Below are positions 38,217-49,870 of a stretch of 64,000 nucleotides of DNA, piece by piece; positions within the stretch are counted from its first letter, which is position 1, and each line of letters opens with the position of its first letter. The notes beneath the pieces are model-generated. The model made no database searches. It worked only from the letters and a program-made list of their open reading frames with translations, and had not been told where the DNA came from. Position numbers and translations under genes: made by a program. Source of the stretch: Atherix ibis (lineage: Eukaryota; Arthropoda; Insecta; Diptera; Athericidae); contig OY282609.1 in assembly GCA_958298945.1 (NCBI GenBank), positions 66,932,220 to 66,996,219 of the forward strand, read 5' to 3'.

Positions 38217-38898
38217 TAGCTCAATGAGGTGTACTTTCCAGTATAAAGTAATGGTAAAGGTTAGTGCTTAAATTTGAAGCTTTATTTTATATTCTATTAA
38301 ATGTGAACTATATGCAATATTTGAATATAAACCATTGCATTTCCGGTAATCATGAATGTCCTCACATTTATCAGGATTAATAAAGATGTCTCTTTGAAAC
38401 AATCACATAGAAAGGATATTTTAATCACCTGCAAGTATTTGAGTTACGGAGGTATTATGTTATGGGGAAAATTTTGAACAGTCTTTGATTCGAATTTCAA
38501 AAGTTTGTTCATATGCTAGAATAATAAAACAGATTAATGATTATAAATAATAAATATTATGAATTTCTGAAAATATAGAAAAAAATTATATTTATGTAAG
38601 TAGTCTTTGCACTGACTTCAGAAATTTAAAAAAAAATTTATTTTTCTGTAAAAATGTTCAATAACTATAACTTATTAAAAATTGTTTGTAAACATTAATT
38701 TTAAATTTTTCATATTAACTTTAATTAAATATTTTGAGTCAAATATTTTCTGTATATATGTGTATTTTCTGACAAAAGCTGAATATGTATTTTTAAATAA
38801 TAATAAATTCTGAATAAACATTTCAAAATTTTTCAATTTACCAATATTGAGTTAATTATTTTCCTTAAAGTTATTTTAAAAAAAAAAAGTTAATCTCA
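38217..38898 (-). other. putative intron DNA downstream of the acidic-protein exon
   Basis: AT-rich, non-coding. It would lie at the start of the intron that follows the exon at 38900-39539 on the minus strand. No acceptor followed by a matching exon was found. Confidence 0.4.
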
Positions 38899-38899
38899 C

Positions 38900-39539
38900 C
38901 TATGACATATGAATAACCATCCAAGGTTAGTACGCATTTTCTGGTTGTACCACCTGAAGGATACCTCAGTGATCTAGTAAATAATCCACGCGAGTGTATT
39001 GGAGGTTTGCTAAGAGGACTATTGATTTCACCACTTCCGCTAACTCGATTCACAAGCTCCTTTCTCGTGGATTTTTTTCGGCCTTTCCGTTCCCGGCTAT
39101 TTTTATTATTACTACCCGTTATACTACTACTACTACTACTAGCAACGCAGTCTTTTCTATTAGAGCTATCATCTACGTTATCAGCGGCATCACAGTTATC
39201 ATCATCTCCATCATCATCAGCCTCATCCTCTTCATCACTGTCATCGTCGTTGTCAACATTAGCATCGCCATCATCTGCAATATTGTCTTTTATTGCAGCT
39301 TCTTTACTCCCAACTTCGTCTTTAGCATCATCACATTTATCAGTTCTTCGATGAACTGATAGTTCTTTATGCATTTCTACGCCTTCACCCTTTGATGAAT
39401 TATTACTCGGATCAGAGTTACATTTGTGAATCAAGTCCTTTAACCGTGAACCTTCCTGGCATAGAGACTTTTGAACGTCACTTGCATTCTCCTGATTAGC
39501 AACATCCGAAATCATCTTTTGTTTAATATTTGCATCCAT
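38900..39539 (-). CDS. 5' coding exon of an acidic, serine-rich, probably nuclear protein (partial)
   Basis: Begins at an ATG (39537-39539) with [20 protein letters not shown] and runs 213 codons plus one base to a strong donor, CATAG|GTGAGATT (38900/38899). Reading past the donor soon hits a stop after a lysine-ended tail. Composition along the chain: a polar N-terminus; a highly acidic D/E stretch at about residues 83-120; a serine run (about 132-140); a basic segment [13 protein letters not shown] (about 149-161) that could be a nuclear localisation signal; then a more conserved-looking end, [20 protein letters not shown] and LDGYSYVIG. The last part resembles the opening strand of a FLYWCH-type zinc finger (V-L-x-L-D-G-Y-x-Y), but the Cys/His residues would be in the next exon, which I could not find. 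I do not recognise the gene. Confidence 0.65.
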
Positions 39540-39559
39540 TACGAATTCAAATACTCTTC

Positions 39560-40825
39560 AATATCTTTCAATTGGAGTTTCATGAATTATATAAATATTT
39601 CAGCAATTTTTTTTTTTACATTTCGGCGATTTAGTTTTGCATATTTTAACCTTTAATGGTTAGCGAATTCAGAAAAACCACTCCTATACTTTTACCATTT
39701 ATTTGCATTTGTATGATTTTAAAAATTTTATTTATGAATATTATTAATAAATTTAATCAATTATGAATAAGTGTGTGTCTATTAATCAATAGCAAAATAA
39801 TTAATAATTTAGAGAAGCCTTGTTCTATATTATTTGTCACTTCTAGGCATCTACCGACTACCGTCTAACTACATTAAATTACCTCTGAAACTTTTTGATT
39901 AAGCTTTTAATAGTTCTGCAACAAACACAAACGGCGATAAATGGTATGTTCTACGTTAATTTAATTTGTCCACAAATTCGAGTACACATCCTTAAACTGT
40001 TTTTATGAGCGTTTTAGTATTAAATTTAATCTCTGCTAATACAAACTTTATCCACGGGGATCAATTTATTTCGAAATTAAATTTGATTTTATTAAATTTA
40101 TTAAAACAATAATTTTTGCTGAACATTATTAGCATGTTCACATTTCTCATCTATGGAGAGCAACAATAAATTTGTATATTTAAAAAAAAAGTATCTCATC
40201 AATTAAACTGCTTTTCTTATTAAATTTTTGCAAATAGAAAATTATATTTTAAATTATCGTTTTGTCCTAATTTGCCCTAAAGCCTCAATATTTTAAAAAT
40301 CAATTTTTATTCTGGATTGATTTTAGATAGCCTAGCCCTTTTTTTATGAATCGTTCGAAAAATAACCGTGAACCGCACGAAAAGTCTTTAAATTTGGCCT
40401 CGTAAAAATCTATTAATAACCTGCCGTTGATATAAACCACAAAATGTTCACTTCACAATTTAATAATTAATACTTCACATATTTTACTCATTAAACTAAA
40501 TGAAAACTAAATAGTAAATTAATTAAAAAATAATATATATTTAATGACAAGTATAATCTGGAAATATTTAATAGAAAAAGCTCTTCTTTAAAATTTTTTG
40601 AAACGATTTCCATTTCACCAATAATTGTTAACAAAAATAAAAATTTACTTGTTTACAGATGTTAAGGAATTTGAAGATGTTACTAGATTAACAAGATAGG
40701 CTTAACTGTGACTTATAACTTACTACACCAGAGTAAACATTGCAACTAGCATAAAAAATAATTGTTAAAATTAAGACTGTCAATACAATGTTTACAAAAG
40801 TTTTGCCTTACAAAATATTACATTT
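39560..40825. other. AT-rich DNA upstream of the acidic-protein exon
   Basis: No coding region supported. It may contain the 5' UTR and promoter of the minus-strand gene; no convincing TATA/initiator pair was picked out. Confidence 0.4.
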
Positions 40826-41881
40826 TTTTCAGTAAAAATTTTAAGTAAAAATTTTCAGTAAAAATTTTCAGTAAAAATTTTCAGTAAAAATTTTCAGTAA
40901 AAATTTTCAGTAAAAATTTTCAGTAAAAATTTTCAGTAAAAATTTTCAGTAAAAATTTTCAGTAAAAATTTTCAGTAAAAATTTTCAGTAAAAATTTTCA
41001 GTAAAAATTTTCAGTAAAAATTTTCAGTAAAAATTTTCAGTAAAAATTTTCAGTAAAAATTTTCAGTAAAAATTTTCAGTAAAAATTTTCAGTAAAAATT
41101 TTCAGTAAAAATTTTCAGTAAAAATTTTCAGTAAAAATTTTCATTAAAAATTGTCATTAAAAATTGTCATTAAAAATTGTCATTAAAAATTGTCATTAAA
41201 AATTGTCATTAAAAATTTTCAGTAAAAATTTTCAGTAAATATTTTCAGTAAAAATTTTTAGTAAAAATTTTCAGTAAAAATTTTCAGTAAAAATTTTCAG
41301 TAAAAATTTTCAGTAAAAATTTTCAGTAAAAATTTTCAGTAAAAATTTTCAGTAAAAATTTTCAGTAAAAATTTTCAGTAAAAATTTTCAGTAAAAATTT
41401 TCAGTAAAAATTTTCAGTAAAAATTTTCAGTAAAAATTTTCAGTAAAAATTTTCAGTAAATATTTTCAGTATAAAATTTTCAGTGAAAATTTTCAGTAAA
41501 AATTGTCATTAAAAATTTTCAGTAAAAATTGTCATTAAAATTTTTCAGTAAAAATTTTCAGTAAAAATTTTCAGTAAAAATTTTCAGTAAAAATTTTCAG
41601 TAAAAATTTTCAGTAAAAATTTTCAGTAAAAATTTTCAGTAAAAATTTTTAGTAAAAATTTTCAGTAAACATTTTCAGTAAAAATTTTCAGTAAAACTTT
41701 TCAGTAAAAATTTTCAGTAAAAATTTTCAGTAAAAATTTTCAGTAAAAATTTTCAGTAAAAATTTTCAGTAAAAATTTTCAGTAAAAATTTTCAGTAAAA
41801 ATTTTCAGTAAAAATTTTCAGTAAAAATTTTCAGTAAAAATTTTCAGTAAAAATTTTCAGTAAAAATTTTCAGTAAAAATT
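40826..41881 (+). repeat. 13-bp minisatellite array B (CAGTAAAAATTTT)
   Basis: About 81 tandem 13-mers over 1056 bp. Most are identical CAGTAAAAATTTT units. A sub-block at about 41141-41216 is homogenised for CATTAAAAATTGT, and single units of that variant recur near 41500-41540. Edges are slightly diverged, for example AAGTAAAAATTTT at the left. Confidence 0.98.
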
Positions 41882-44800
41882 GTTTAATAATTTTTTTCTT
41901 AAATATTTTTAACACGAAAAAAGAAATTTTTTTAGTTATTCTTTAAGTAATTTTTGGAAAAGAATAGAAAATCTTAATTTCTTCATCAAAAAAAGTTCAG
42001 ATCTGAAAATATGAAAAGAACAGAAAAAAGGCAAATTTCTACTTTATCATAACATTCTAACATATGTTATATAAAATGTTGAATGAAATAAATATTTAAC
42101 CGCAAACGTTTGCTAGACAGTATGATGGAAATCAATGTATGATGGAATTTTCATTTCCGATTCATTTAATCTTCCATTAAGAAAAATCCATGTGGGGTTA
42201 TTGAGAGTTGTATTTTTATTATGAGCTTATGACAATGACAGGATAACGAATATATTTTCCTGCCGTTTTTTACTTTTATTTGAGTTTCTATGAAATAAAA
42301 ATGTCCATTTAAGATACATTGAGATTTAAAGATTTAGGCACTTAAGACTTTTGTCAAAAATATTACCAATGACACTGACAGTGGAAGATACTCGTTCGTT
42401 CGACTTAGCAATATGGGTTTCATCAGCCAATTCGAAAGGATTCCCTGTACACGACTCTGCCAACTGATGTGTGAGTTCTGCTAAGTAGAACAAATCAATT
42501 TTTAGTCATTGAATAAAAGAAAAGATATTTGGGGAGGCTTTTTCGATATTTGGAATAATAGATTTATCCCGAATAATAGAATTTCAATAGTAACGAGAGC
42601 ATTAAGTAAAATCAGCAGGGAAGAAAAACATTTCAATTCCTCGTATTGTACTTTTAGCGAAACACTTTTATTTGCACTTTGAATGGAAGTACGTGAAAAA
42701 TGAATGTAAATAGAATAAAATGAGGCTGTCATATAAAAATATTGGTGTACGCTATGTGTTCATAAAACATATGAATATTTCGTAAATATGAATAAGTACA
42801 ACAGATTCTAGTCATATGTTAAATCATAAATTCATAAGCATATTTATAGTAATTTCTATTATAATTTACAATACATATTCGTATTTGTTTATAAATTGGG
42901 TTTTATATTTTTATAGATGAATCAAATAAAAACGCGCTTTTATACATAAATAGTATCGAGATTTTTTGACTATTAGTATATTTTGTAAACGTTATTTTGT
43001 TACGGTTAAAATTTAAATATGACTAAAAATATCATATTTAAATTTGAACGTATAAAAACCAAGAAGATATTAAATTTTTTTTACAAATGTTAACAATAAT
43101 TGGAGAAAAACAATTCAAACGGTGAGTGAATTTGTTCAATAAAAATTTGTTTCTATTTTTAATTTTTAGTATTTTTTTTAAAGTTTTTTTTTGTTTTTAA
43201 AAATGTATTGTTATACATATATCGTGAAGTACAAGATTACTAAAAAGCGTGTTTACTTCTTCTTTGAAAATTTTTCATTTCGAAACGCAAATAAAATTTG
43301 TATTAAAAAATTTCAGTAAAAAATTTTAATTAAATTTGTTTTATTATAAATTAATTTCAAAATTTATTTGATGTTTTTAATGGAGATTTGAAATTGGATA
43401 GAAAAGGTCTATATTGTTTCGATCATATTGAAAATAATGTTACTAGATAAAGATTTTCTTAACTTTTAGTAGTACTCGTAATTTGCTACCTTCAATGTTA
43501 AACAAATTGACATTAACTGAATTTAATATTATTTTGGAGTAAATATGAGAATATATTATCGAAAAACCAATTATCCATAATGACGCATAAAGTCCTTATA
43601 CTTTTATCGCGAATTTATATAAGTAAAGCCCTTTTTTATAAATTTACGACTACACATAACTAATACAATATATTTTTTGTGCAAAATTTTATTGTATAAA
43701 AATCGGCATAGATAAGAAATAAAATCTTGAACCTGGAAGGATACAAATGTATTTTCATTCACACACGCACATAATTGAATAAACGCGGTGATTTACATGC
43801 TTACAAAGGAGTTGGCAGAGTATAAAATGTTCCTGCACGTAGCGTCGAAGATCATCTCGAAATTTTCTACTAAAACTCATTTACATACATACATAGATCC
43901 TTTCGTTTATTATTTTTTATTTCATTATGTTTTCATTTCTAAAAGTATTGTTTTTAATATGAAAAGGCACTCATCGGCATTTTTCCAACAAATGGAAGTT
44001 AAATTCCTCTAGAAAAATCTCTAGGCTATTGTCTCCGATAAGTCTCCGATGAGTATTTCCGGGGAGGGCAGTACAGGACAATTCTCTCACAAGTGGATTA
44101 TGATGATAGGATAAACGGGAGTGAAATTTTTGGTAGCGGGAAATGCACAGGTACTGAACAAAGGGAATATTCAGATTACGATGTATTACGTTGTTACGAA
44201 CATAAAAGAGGGCATCAACAATTTTACGGACGATATTGGATTGTGAGGCCTCGATATATGAAAAGCAAAAAAATAATTATAAAAATAATATTCCATCAGC
44301 ACTAAGTAACTACCTTAAATGAAGGATATTTACCTAACAGAAGAATATTTATAAAATGGGTAAAAATATCATACTTAAATATTATTAGTACTTAAAAATA
44401 TAGTTATAGAAAAAAATAATTGATGGAAATTCTGTTTTGTTAAATTTAAAAATTTCAAATTTTTGTAACATATGTTTTTAATGCTCCTTCTCTTGATAAA
44501 AATGATTCGTAAACCAAATAAGCCCATATACAATAGTTATCCTCATCAGTCTGATTTATTTATTAGTTTAAACATTTGAAAAACTATTAATAGGACGTCT
44601 TTATTAATAGGCATCAGTTTGATTTCTTGAACATTAGGTTTTATTTAAGTATTTCAACTGCCATCGAATTAAATCCTTACAGTCAAGAATCTTTCGGAGA
44701 CTTTAATGTGTCTATTGCCTATAATTTTCGTGAAATATTATAAAAAAATTCCACGCCGGTTTATTTCAATATTTTGATCCTCTTGTTAAGAAATTATCGT

Positions 44801-46985
44801 CCGTTACTCTCCCCAAAGTCTCTTATCAGCTATTCAAAAAAAAAAAATTGTTCGCGATATATTTTTAATAAGAAATTAAATTTTTCCTAACTCGCTATGT
44901 AGCGAAATTTTGATAGGTCCATGGATATATCCAAAGCATAGCCGTTCTAGATGAATTCTATCTTTACCTTTACGAAGATGATTTCTGCTCTAATTTTTAG
45001 AATAAATTTTCTTTGAAAACTATTAAAATTATATTATTTATGGTTTGAGAGAATTTCTAAATAACTGTTTAAGAAAAAATCTTGAATAATATGTCTATTA
45101 TATTTTCAAAATATTAAATAAAAATATGTCCCAACAAAATAATTAATTCGCTTTATGAAATACAGAACAACATTACCAGTAAAATTGCTTAAAACTATAT
45201 TCTTAACCGTTGTTTTATGCAGTTAGACTGAAAATATTTTACAGTTGTTTCTAGTAATAATTATTTAATATTAATAACAAACTTTTGAAAAATTTTCACT
45301 AGAAAGCTTGGATTCTCTTAATAGTTTAATAAAAAAATAACAAATAAATTAAGTGAAGAATAATAGAATTATTGAAAATTATTTTTTAAAAATATTCAAT
45401 AAAAATTACATTTTAAATTTTGTGTAAAATTGTTTCCCATCGAAACTTTGAAAAAAATTTGAATTTGAATTTTAATGAAAATCTTATTTATAATTTTTAA
45501 TATGAAATCGGAAAATAATTGGTTAATTATAATTAGCTCTTCCCAGGTTGTTTGGTTTATTTTTGTAACTCTACAAATTTGCGTTAAAGGAACTTTTTAT
45601 ACATTACAACGCATTCACAAATTCAGTAAAATAATTTTCAAATATTTTATAAAAATATATTTAATTTTTTGTTGTTGTACAAAATATAAATTTTATTGAT
45701 TTATTTTAAAATAAATTTTTTTTTCGGAAGTCTATCTCATTCCAAGAAAAATTTTATTACCACCAAATATTCACAAGTTTTTTTTCATTTTATAAATACT
45801 AATTTTTTTTAAATAAGCCAAGAGACATTATATATTTTAGTGCACTTTTACATTAACTTCATGCTTAACTAGTTATTTAGGGAAAAGGATTTGTTTCCAG
45901 ACCTACCGTATTTAGAAAAACCGACTAAATAAATGAAAATTTTTAATGTTCAATTAAAAAAAAATAGCTTATTATTCGAGTACTTTAACATGTTAAAATA
46001 CTAAATTTCATGCGCTACTAAATTATCAAAACACACTTAAGTTTATTTTTCAATGGCTCTAAGAATAGCCTCTGTTTGTTTACAAACCACTGTAGAATGA
46101 ATTCTGATTGATATTTCACTACAAGTAGTATTATATTAGAAAGAAATTGCTGTTAATTTAAACCAGAAAGCTCAAGAGTATGCTAAACTTAACCAAGGCA
46201 AAAATTCTATGCAAACAAAAGAAGAAATTTTAATAAAAATAGTTTTGACAATACGGACATAGCTAATAATATTGATACTAGTACATATATCATTCTATGT
46301 TGACTAGCATTTATTTCTAATTACTCAAGAATGATTGTGGTAGTTTGGTTAAAACCACATATAACAATAAATTAACATATCTATGAACATAATTCTATAA
46401 TATCGGTTGAGTATATTAGTAAATAGATAGTCGGATTATACTCCTATACCATGAAATATCGAGAAAAAAAACTTAATTCAGAGATAAGCCGTTTACGAAA
46501 ACGTTTTCTACTTTCTATTCAAAATTATGAACATAAAAAATGAACATACACGTATTCTCTCGTGTTTGTATTTGGCGGTGTTTCAAAAAAAATTGTCACC
46601 AAAAAACATAAGAACTAATTTAAAAATAAATAGTTTTAATTGTCAAAGAACAAAACATTTTGATAGAAAAAAAGTGATATTTATCTATTTTTTATTTTGT
46701 ATTCTTCGATATAAAAAATATCTAATGTATTTGTTTGCCTTTATATATTTATTTTATAATAATATTACAGATTATTAATATAATTCTGCTTATTTACTAT
46801 TACTAATATCTACATATCTTTGATAGTGCAAAGAGGCGAAATTGATTATTAAAAATAGGCCTTTATTTTTAGCTTACTTTTTGAAAACATCACTATTTAA
46901 CATTTTCATTTTACAGAACAATTTTTAAATATATTTTTACTATTAAATGTTAAAGAAATAGGTACATTTTTTTTCATTAAATATT
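41882..46985. other. AT-rich DNA, no gene seen
   Basis: No supported gene. Short ORFs (for example around 44093-44305) lack a recognisable family, and none has a splice context that I could confirm. Confidence 0.45.
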
Positions 46986-48178
46986 TGCAGTGAATTTTTA
47001 GTAAAAATTTGCAGTGAAATTTTTAGTAAAAACTTGCAGTGAAAATTTAGAGTTAATATTGGCAATGAAAATTTTGTTAAAAATTTCCGTAAAATTTTCA
47101 GTAAAATTTTGAGTAAAATTTTCGGTAAAAATTTTCGGTAAAAATTTTCGGTAAAAATTTTCGGTAAACATTTTCGGTAAAAATTTTCGGTAAACATTTT
47201 CGGTAAAAATGTTCGGTAAAAATTGTCGGTAAAAATTTTCGGTAAAAATTTTCGGTAAAAATTTTCGGTAAAAATTTTCGGTAAAAATTTTGGTAAAAAT
47301 TTTCAGTAAAAATTTTCGGTAAAAATTTTCAGTAAAAATTTTCAATAAAAATTTTCGGTAAAAATTTTCGGTAAAAATTTTCGGTAAAAATTTTCGGTAA
47401 AAATTTTCGGTAAAAATTTTCGGTAAAAATTTTCGGTAAAAATTGTCAGTAAAAATTTTCAGTAAAAATTTTCGGTAAAAATTTTCAGTAAAAATTTTCG
47501 GTAAAAATTTTCAGTAAAAATTTTCGGTAAAAATTTTCAGTAAAAATTTTCGGTAAAAATTTTCGGTAAAAATTTTCGGTAAAAATTTTCGGTAAAATTT
47601 TTCGGTAAAAATTTTCGGTAAAAATTTTCGGTAAAAATTTTCGGTAAAAATTTTCGGTAAAAATTTTCGGTAAAAATTTTCGGTAAAAATTTTCGGTAAA
47701 AATTTTCAGTAAAAATTTTCGGTAAAAATTTTCGGTAAAAATTTTCGGTAAAAATTTTCAGTAAAAATTTTCAGTAAAAATTTTCAGTAAAAATTTTCAG
47801 TAAAAATTTTCGGTAAAAGTTTTCGGTAAAAATTTTCGGTAAAAATTTTCGGTAAAAATTTTCAGTAAAAATTTTCGGTAAAAATTTTCGGTAAAAATTT
47901 TCGGTAAAAATTTTCGGTAAAAATTTTCGGTAAAAATTTTCGGTAAAAATTTTCAGTAAAAATTTTCAGTAAAAATTTTCAGTAAAAATTTTCAGTAAAA
48001 ATTTTCGGTAAAAGTTTTCGGTAAAAATTTTCGGTAAAAATTTTCGGTAAAAATTTTCAGTAAAAATTTTCGGTAAAAATTTTCGGTAAAAATTTTCGGT
48101 AAAAATTTTCGGTAAAAATTTTCGGTAAAAATTTTCGGTAAAAATTTATGGTAAAAATTTTCGGTAAAAATGTTCGGT
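46986..48178 (+). repeat. 13-bp minisatellite array C (CGGTAAAAATTTT) with 15-mer higher-order unit
   Basis: About 90 tandem 13-mers over 1.19 kb, mostly CGGTAAAAATTTT mixed with CAGTAAAAATTTT. The left edge (46986-47090) is degenerate. A rare unit, CGGTAAAAGTTTT, occurs at 47811 and again at 48006, exactly 195 bp (15 units) apart. It sits in the same order of flanking CAG and CGG units, so a 15-unit block was duplicated. On the minus strand the repeat reads as a 13-residue peptide repeat (FTENFYRKFLPKI), an artefact of 13-bp periodicity. Confidence 0.98.
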
Positions 48179-48179
48179 A

Positions 48180-49400
48180 CCAATTTTAATTTAAAATTTA
48201 AATCAATTAGTTACAAATACTTTTAGTTGTTATTATTTGTTTAAATGTTTTGCTATTTTCTTGAAGTTTCTGCTTTATACATATAAATAAACTGATAAAA
48301 TTTGAATGAATGAAGTAAAGCAGGTATACAGGAAATTTTAGTAGTAAATTTATCATAAAATCCAATATTTTATAGCGTCTGCTGACTTAGAATTTTGAGA
48401 AACATTTTTTTATCTTCAAATTTCAACGGGAAAATCTGTTTTGGTACGTCGTCTGCTTAGTTTAAGCATAAATTTATTTGACAGTTAATTACGAGCGGAT
48501 CAATATCTTTACAGTAGTAGACAGCTTCTTAAGTATTTTTTACTTTTTTTAATTTTTTTTCTACGGTCGGAGCAAAAATTTGATTATAATTTTTGAATTT
48601 TACAATATACTAGGATAGTTTAAATCAGACTTTTGTATATGTTGGTATAAAATAAAAGCAGTGCCGAAATAATATGTTTATATTTATTTTATGCTTATTT
48701 TAATGTACTAAAAATAGCTAAAATTACGTATTGAGTTTAGGGAAATTCTTGTACATATATTATTAAATTTGCTTAAAGGTATTTTTCGGAATATTTTATT
48801 ATCAAATTTGAAAAACAATTCGATTTTATGTATTGTATAATGTAATTAAAACAAAAACTTATTTTTAATAAAATAACTGCAAAAATTAGCAGTTAATTTG
48901 TTTTTTATTAGTTTGAGATTCACATCTCTCGTAGTAAGGATATATCTGGTATGATAAATACTAATTGAAGGAGCAATAACCAAAAAATAATAATAGATTC
49001 ACAAACTTCATTATTAACGAACAACGACATTGTATATTATGGATTGTTTAATTTCTGATCCATATCGTATGCATAGTCAATAATAGTGGGGTAGCCTATA
49101 TTTCAGTAACAACGAAAGCCTAATACTAGGTAGTTGGGTTTATGTAGAGTAAATTGACTATTAGTATATAAACCATTTTCGATTCTCAAAGTTGATAAAG
49201 TATATAAATTATATGAATTATGATGTAAACTTTTATATTCTATTAAAAATTGATTCAAACGTTGGTATTTAGTAGTCGTAAAATGAAAATTCATTTAAAT
49301 TGCGTGTTGGAATTTTAAAAAATATAATTTTTATTTGCTTTATAACTGAACATATTTTTATATTCAATCAATTAAATTTATTATATATATATTCTGTCAA
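48180..49400. other. AT-rich DNA, no gene seen
   Basis: No coding region or element recognised. Confidence 0.5.
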
Positions 49401-49408
49401 ATAATGAT

Positions 49409-49870
49409 GTGCAACCGTTCATTGGAAAAGCTTGTGCAAAAGATATGAAACATAATGTGAGGGTAAAAAGTATTCAAAAATGTCCCAGAAGTGGTTCTGC
49501 TCGACCTTTCATTTCTCACACTACCGAAAACATTAACAAAGTGAAGACAGTAGTGACGGAAAATGGTTTTTCTAGCTTAAGGAAAATGGCTCAGGATTTG
49601 AAAATATCTCGAAATCGGTTTCGTAATGAAACACGTCGAAGCGCAGCTTTTTTCGACGGAGCTGGTTTTCTTCAGAGAGATGATCGGAAAAAGGTTGCTA
49701 ATAAAAATTTAATCTCCCTTTTTATGAAACATATAATTGCGAATGACGTAGGATTGTCCCTATATATACCAGATTTTGCTCTCTTCGACTTTTTCTGTTC
49801 CCCAAGCTGAAATGACCATTTCGTGGAAGATATTTTTAGTCAAATGAAGCTATAAAGGAAAAATATAATT
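49409..49870 (+). pseudogene. mariner-like transposase relic
   Basis: An open stretch of 133 codons has parts in the order of a mariner transposase with deletions between them. The first part, NINKVKTVVTENGFSSLRKM then AQDLKISRNRF, matches the N-terminal helix-turn-helix region. The next, FLQRDDRKKVA...FMKHIIANDV, matches the linker up to the first catalytic Asp (normally TGDE, here ANDV). Finally, IPDFALFDFFCSPS matches the SPDLAPCDFFLFPK block of the third Asp. The second catalytic region is missing and no TIRs were found. Composition is more balanced than in the surrounding AT-rich DNA. Confidence 0.6.

Noticed and set aside
38994..39359. Plus-strand ORFs rich in Ile, Thr, Leu and Ser opposite the acidic-protein exon
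   Set aside because: They are shadows of the GAT/GAC and TCA/AGT codon runs on the minus strand, which carries the better start, composition and splice donor.
44093..44305. 70-codon open frame with balanced, polar composition
   Set aside because: It has no ATG at the start, no recognised family and no clear splice sites. It may be chance or an old relic.
46943..48183. Minus-strand ORFs with a 13-residue repeat (FTENFYRKFLPKI) that look like a repeat protein
   Set aside because: They arise because a 13-bp tandem repeat read in triplets gives a 39-nt period. There is no start context, no splice signal, and the same DNA repeats in non-coding arrays elsewhere.
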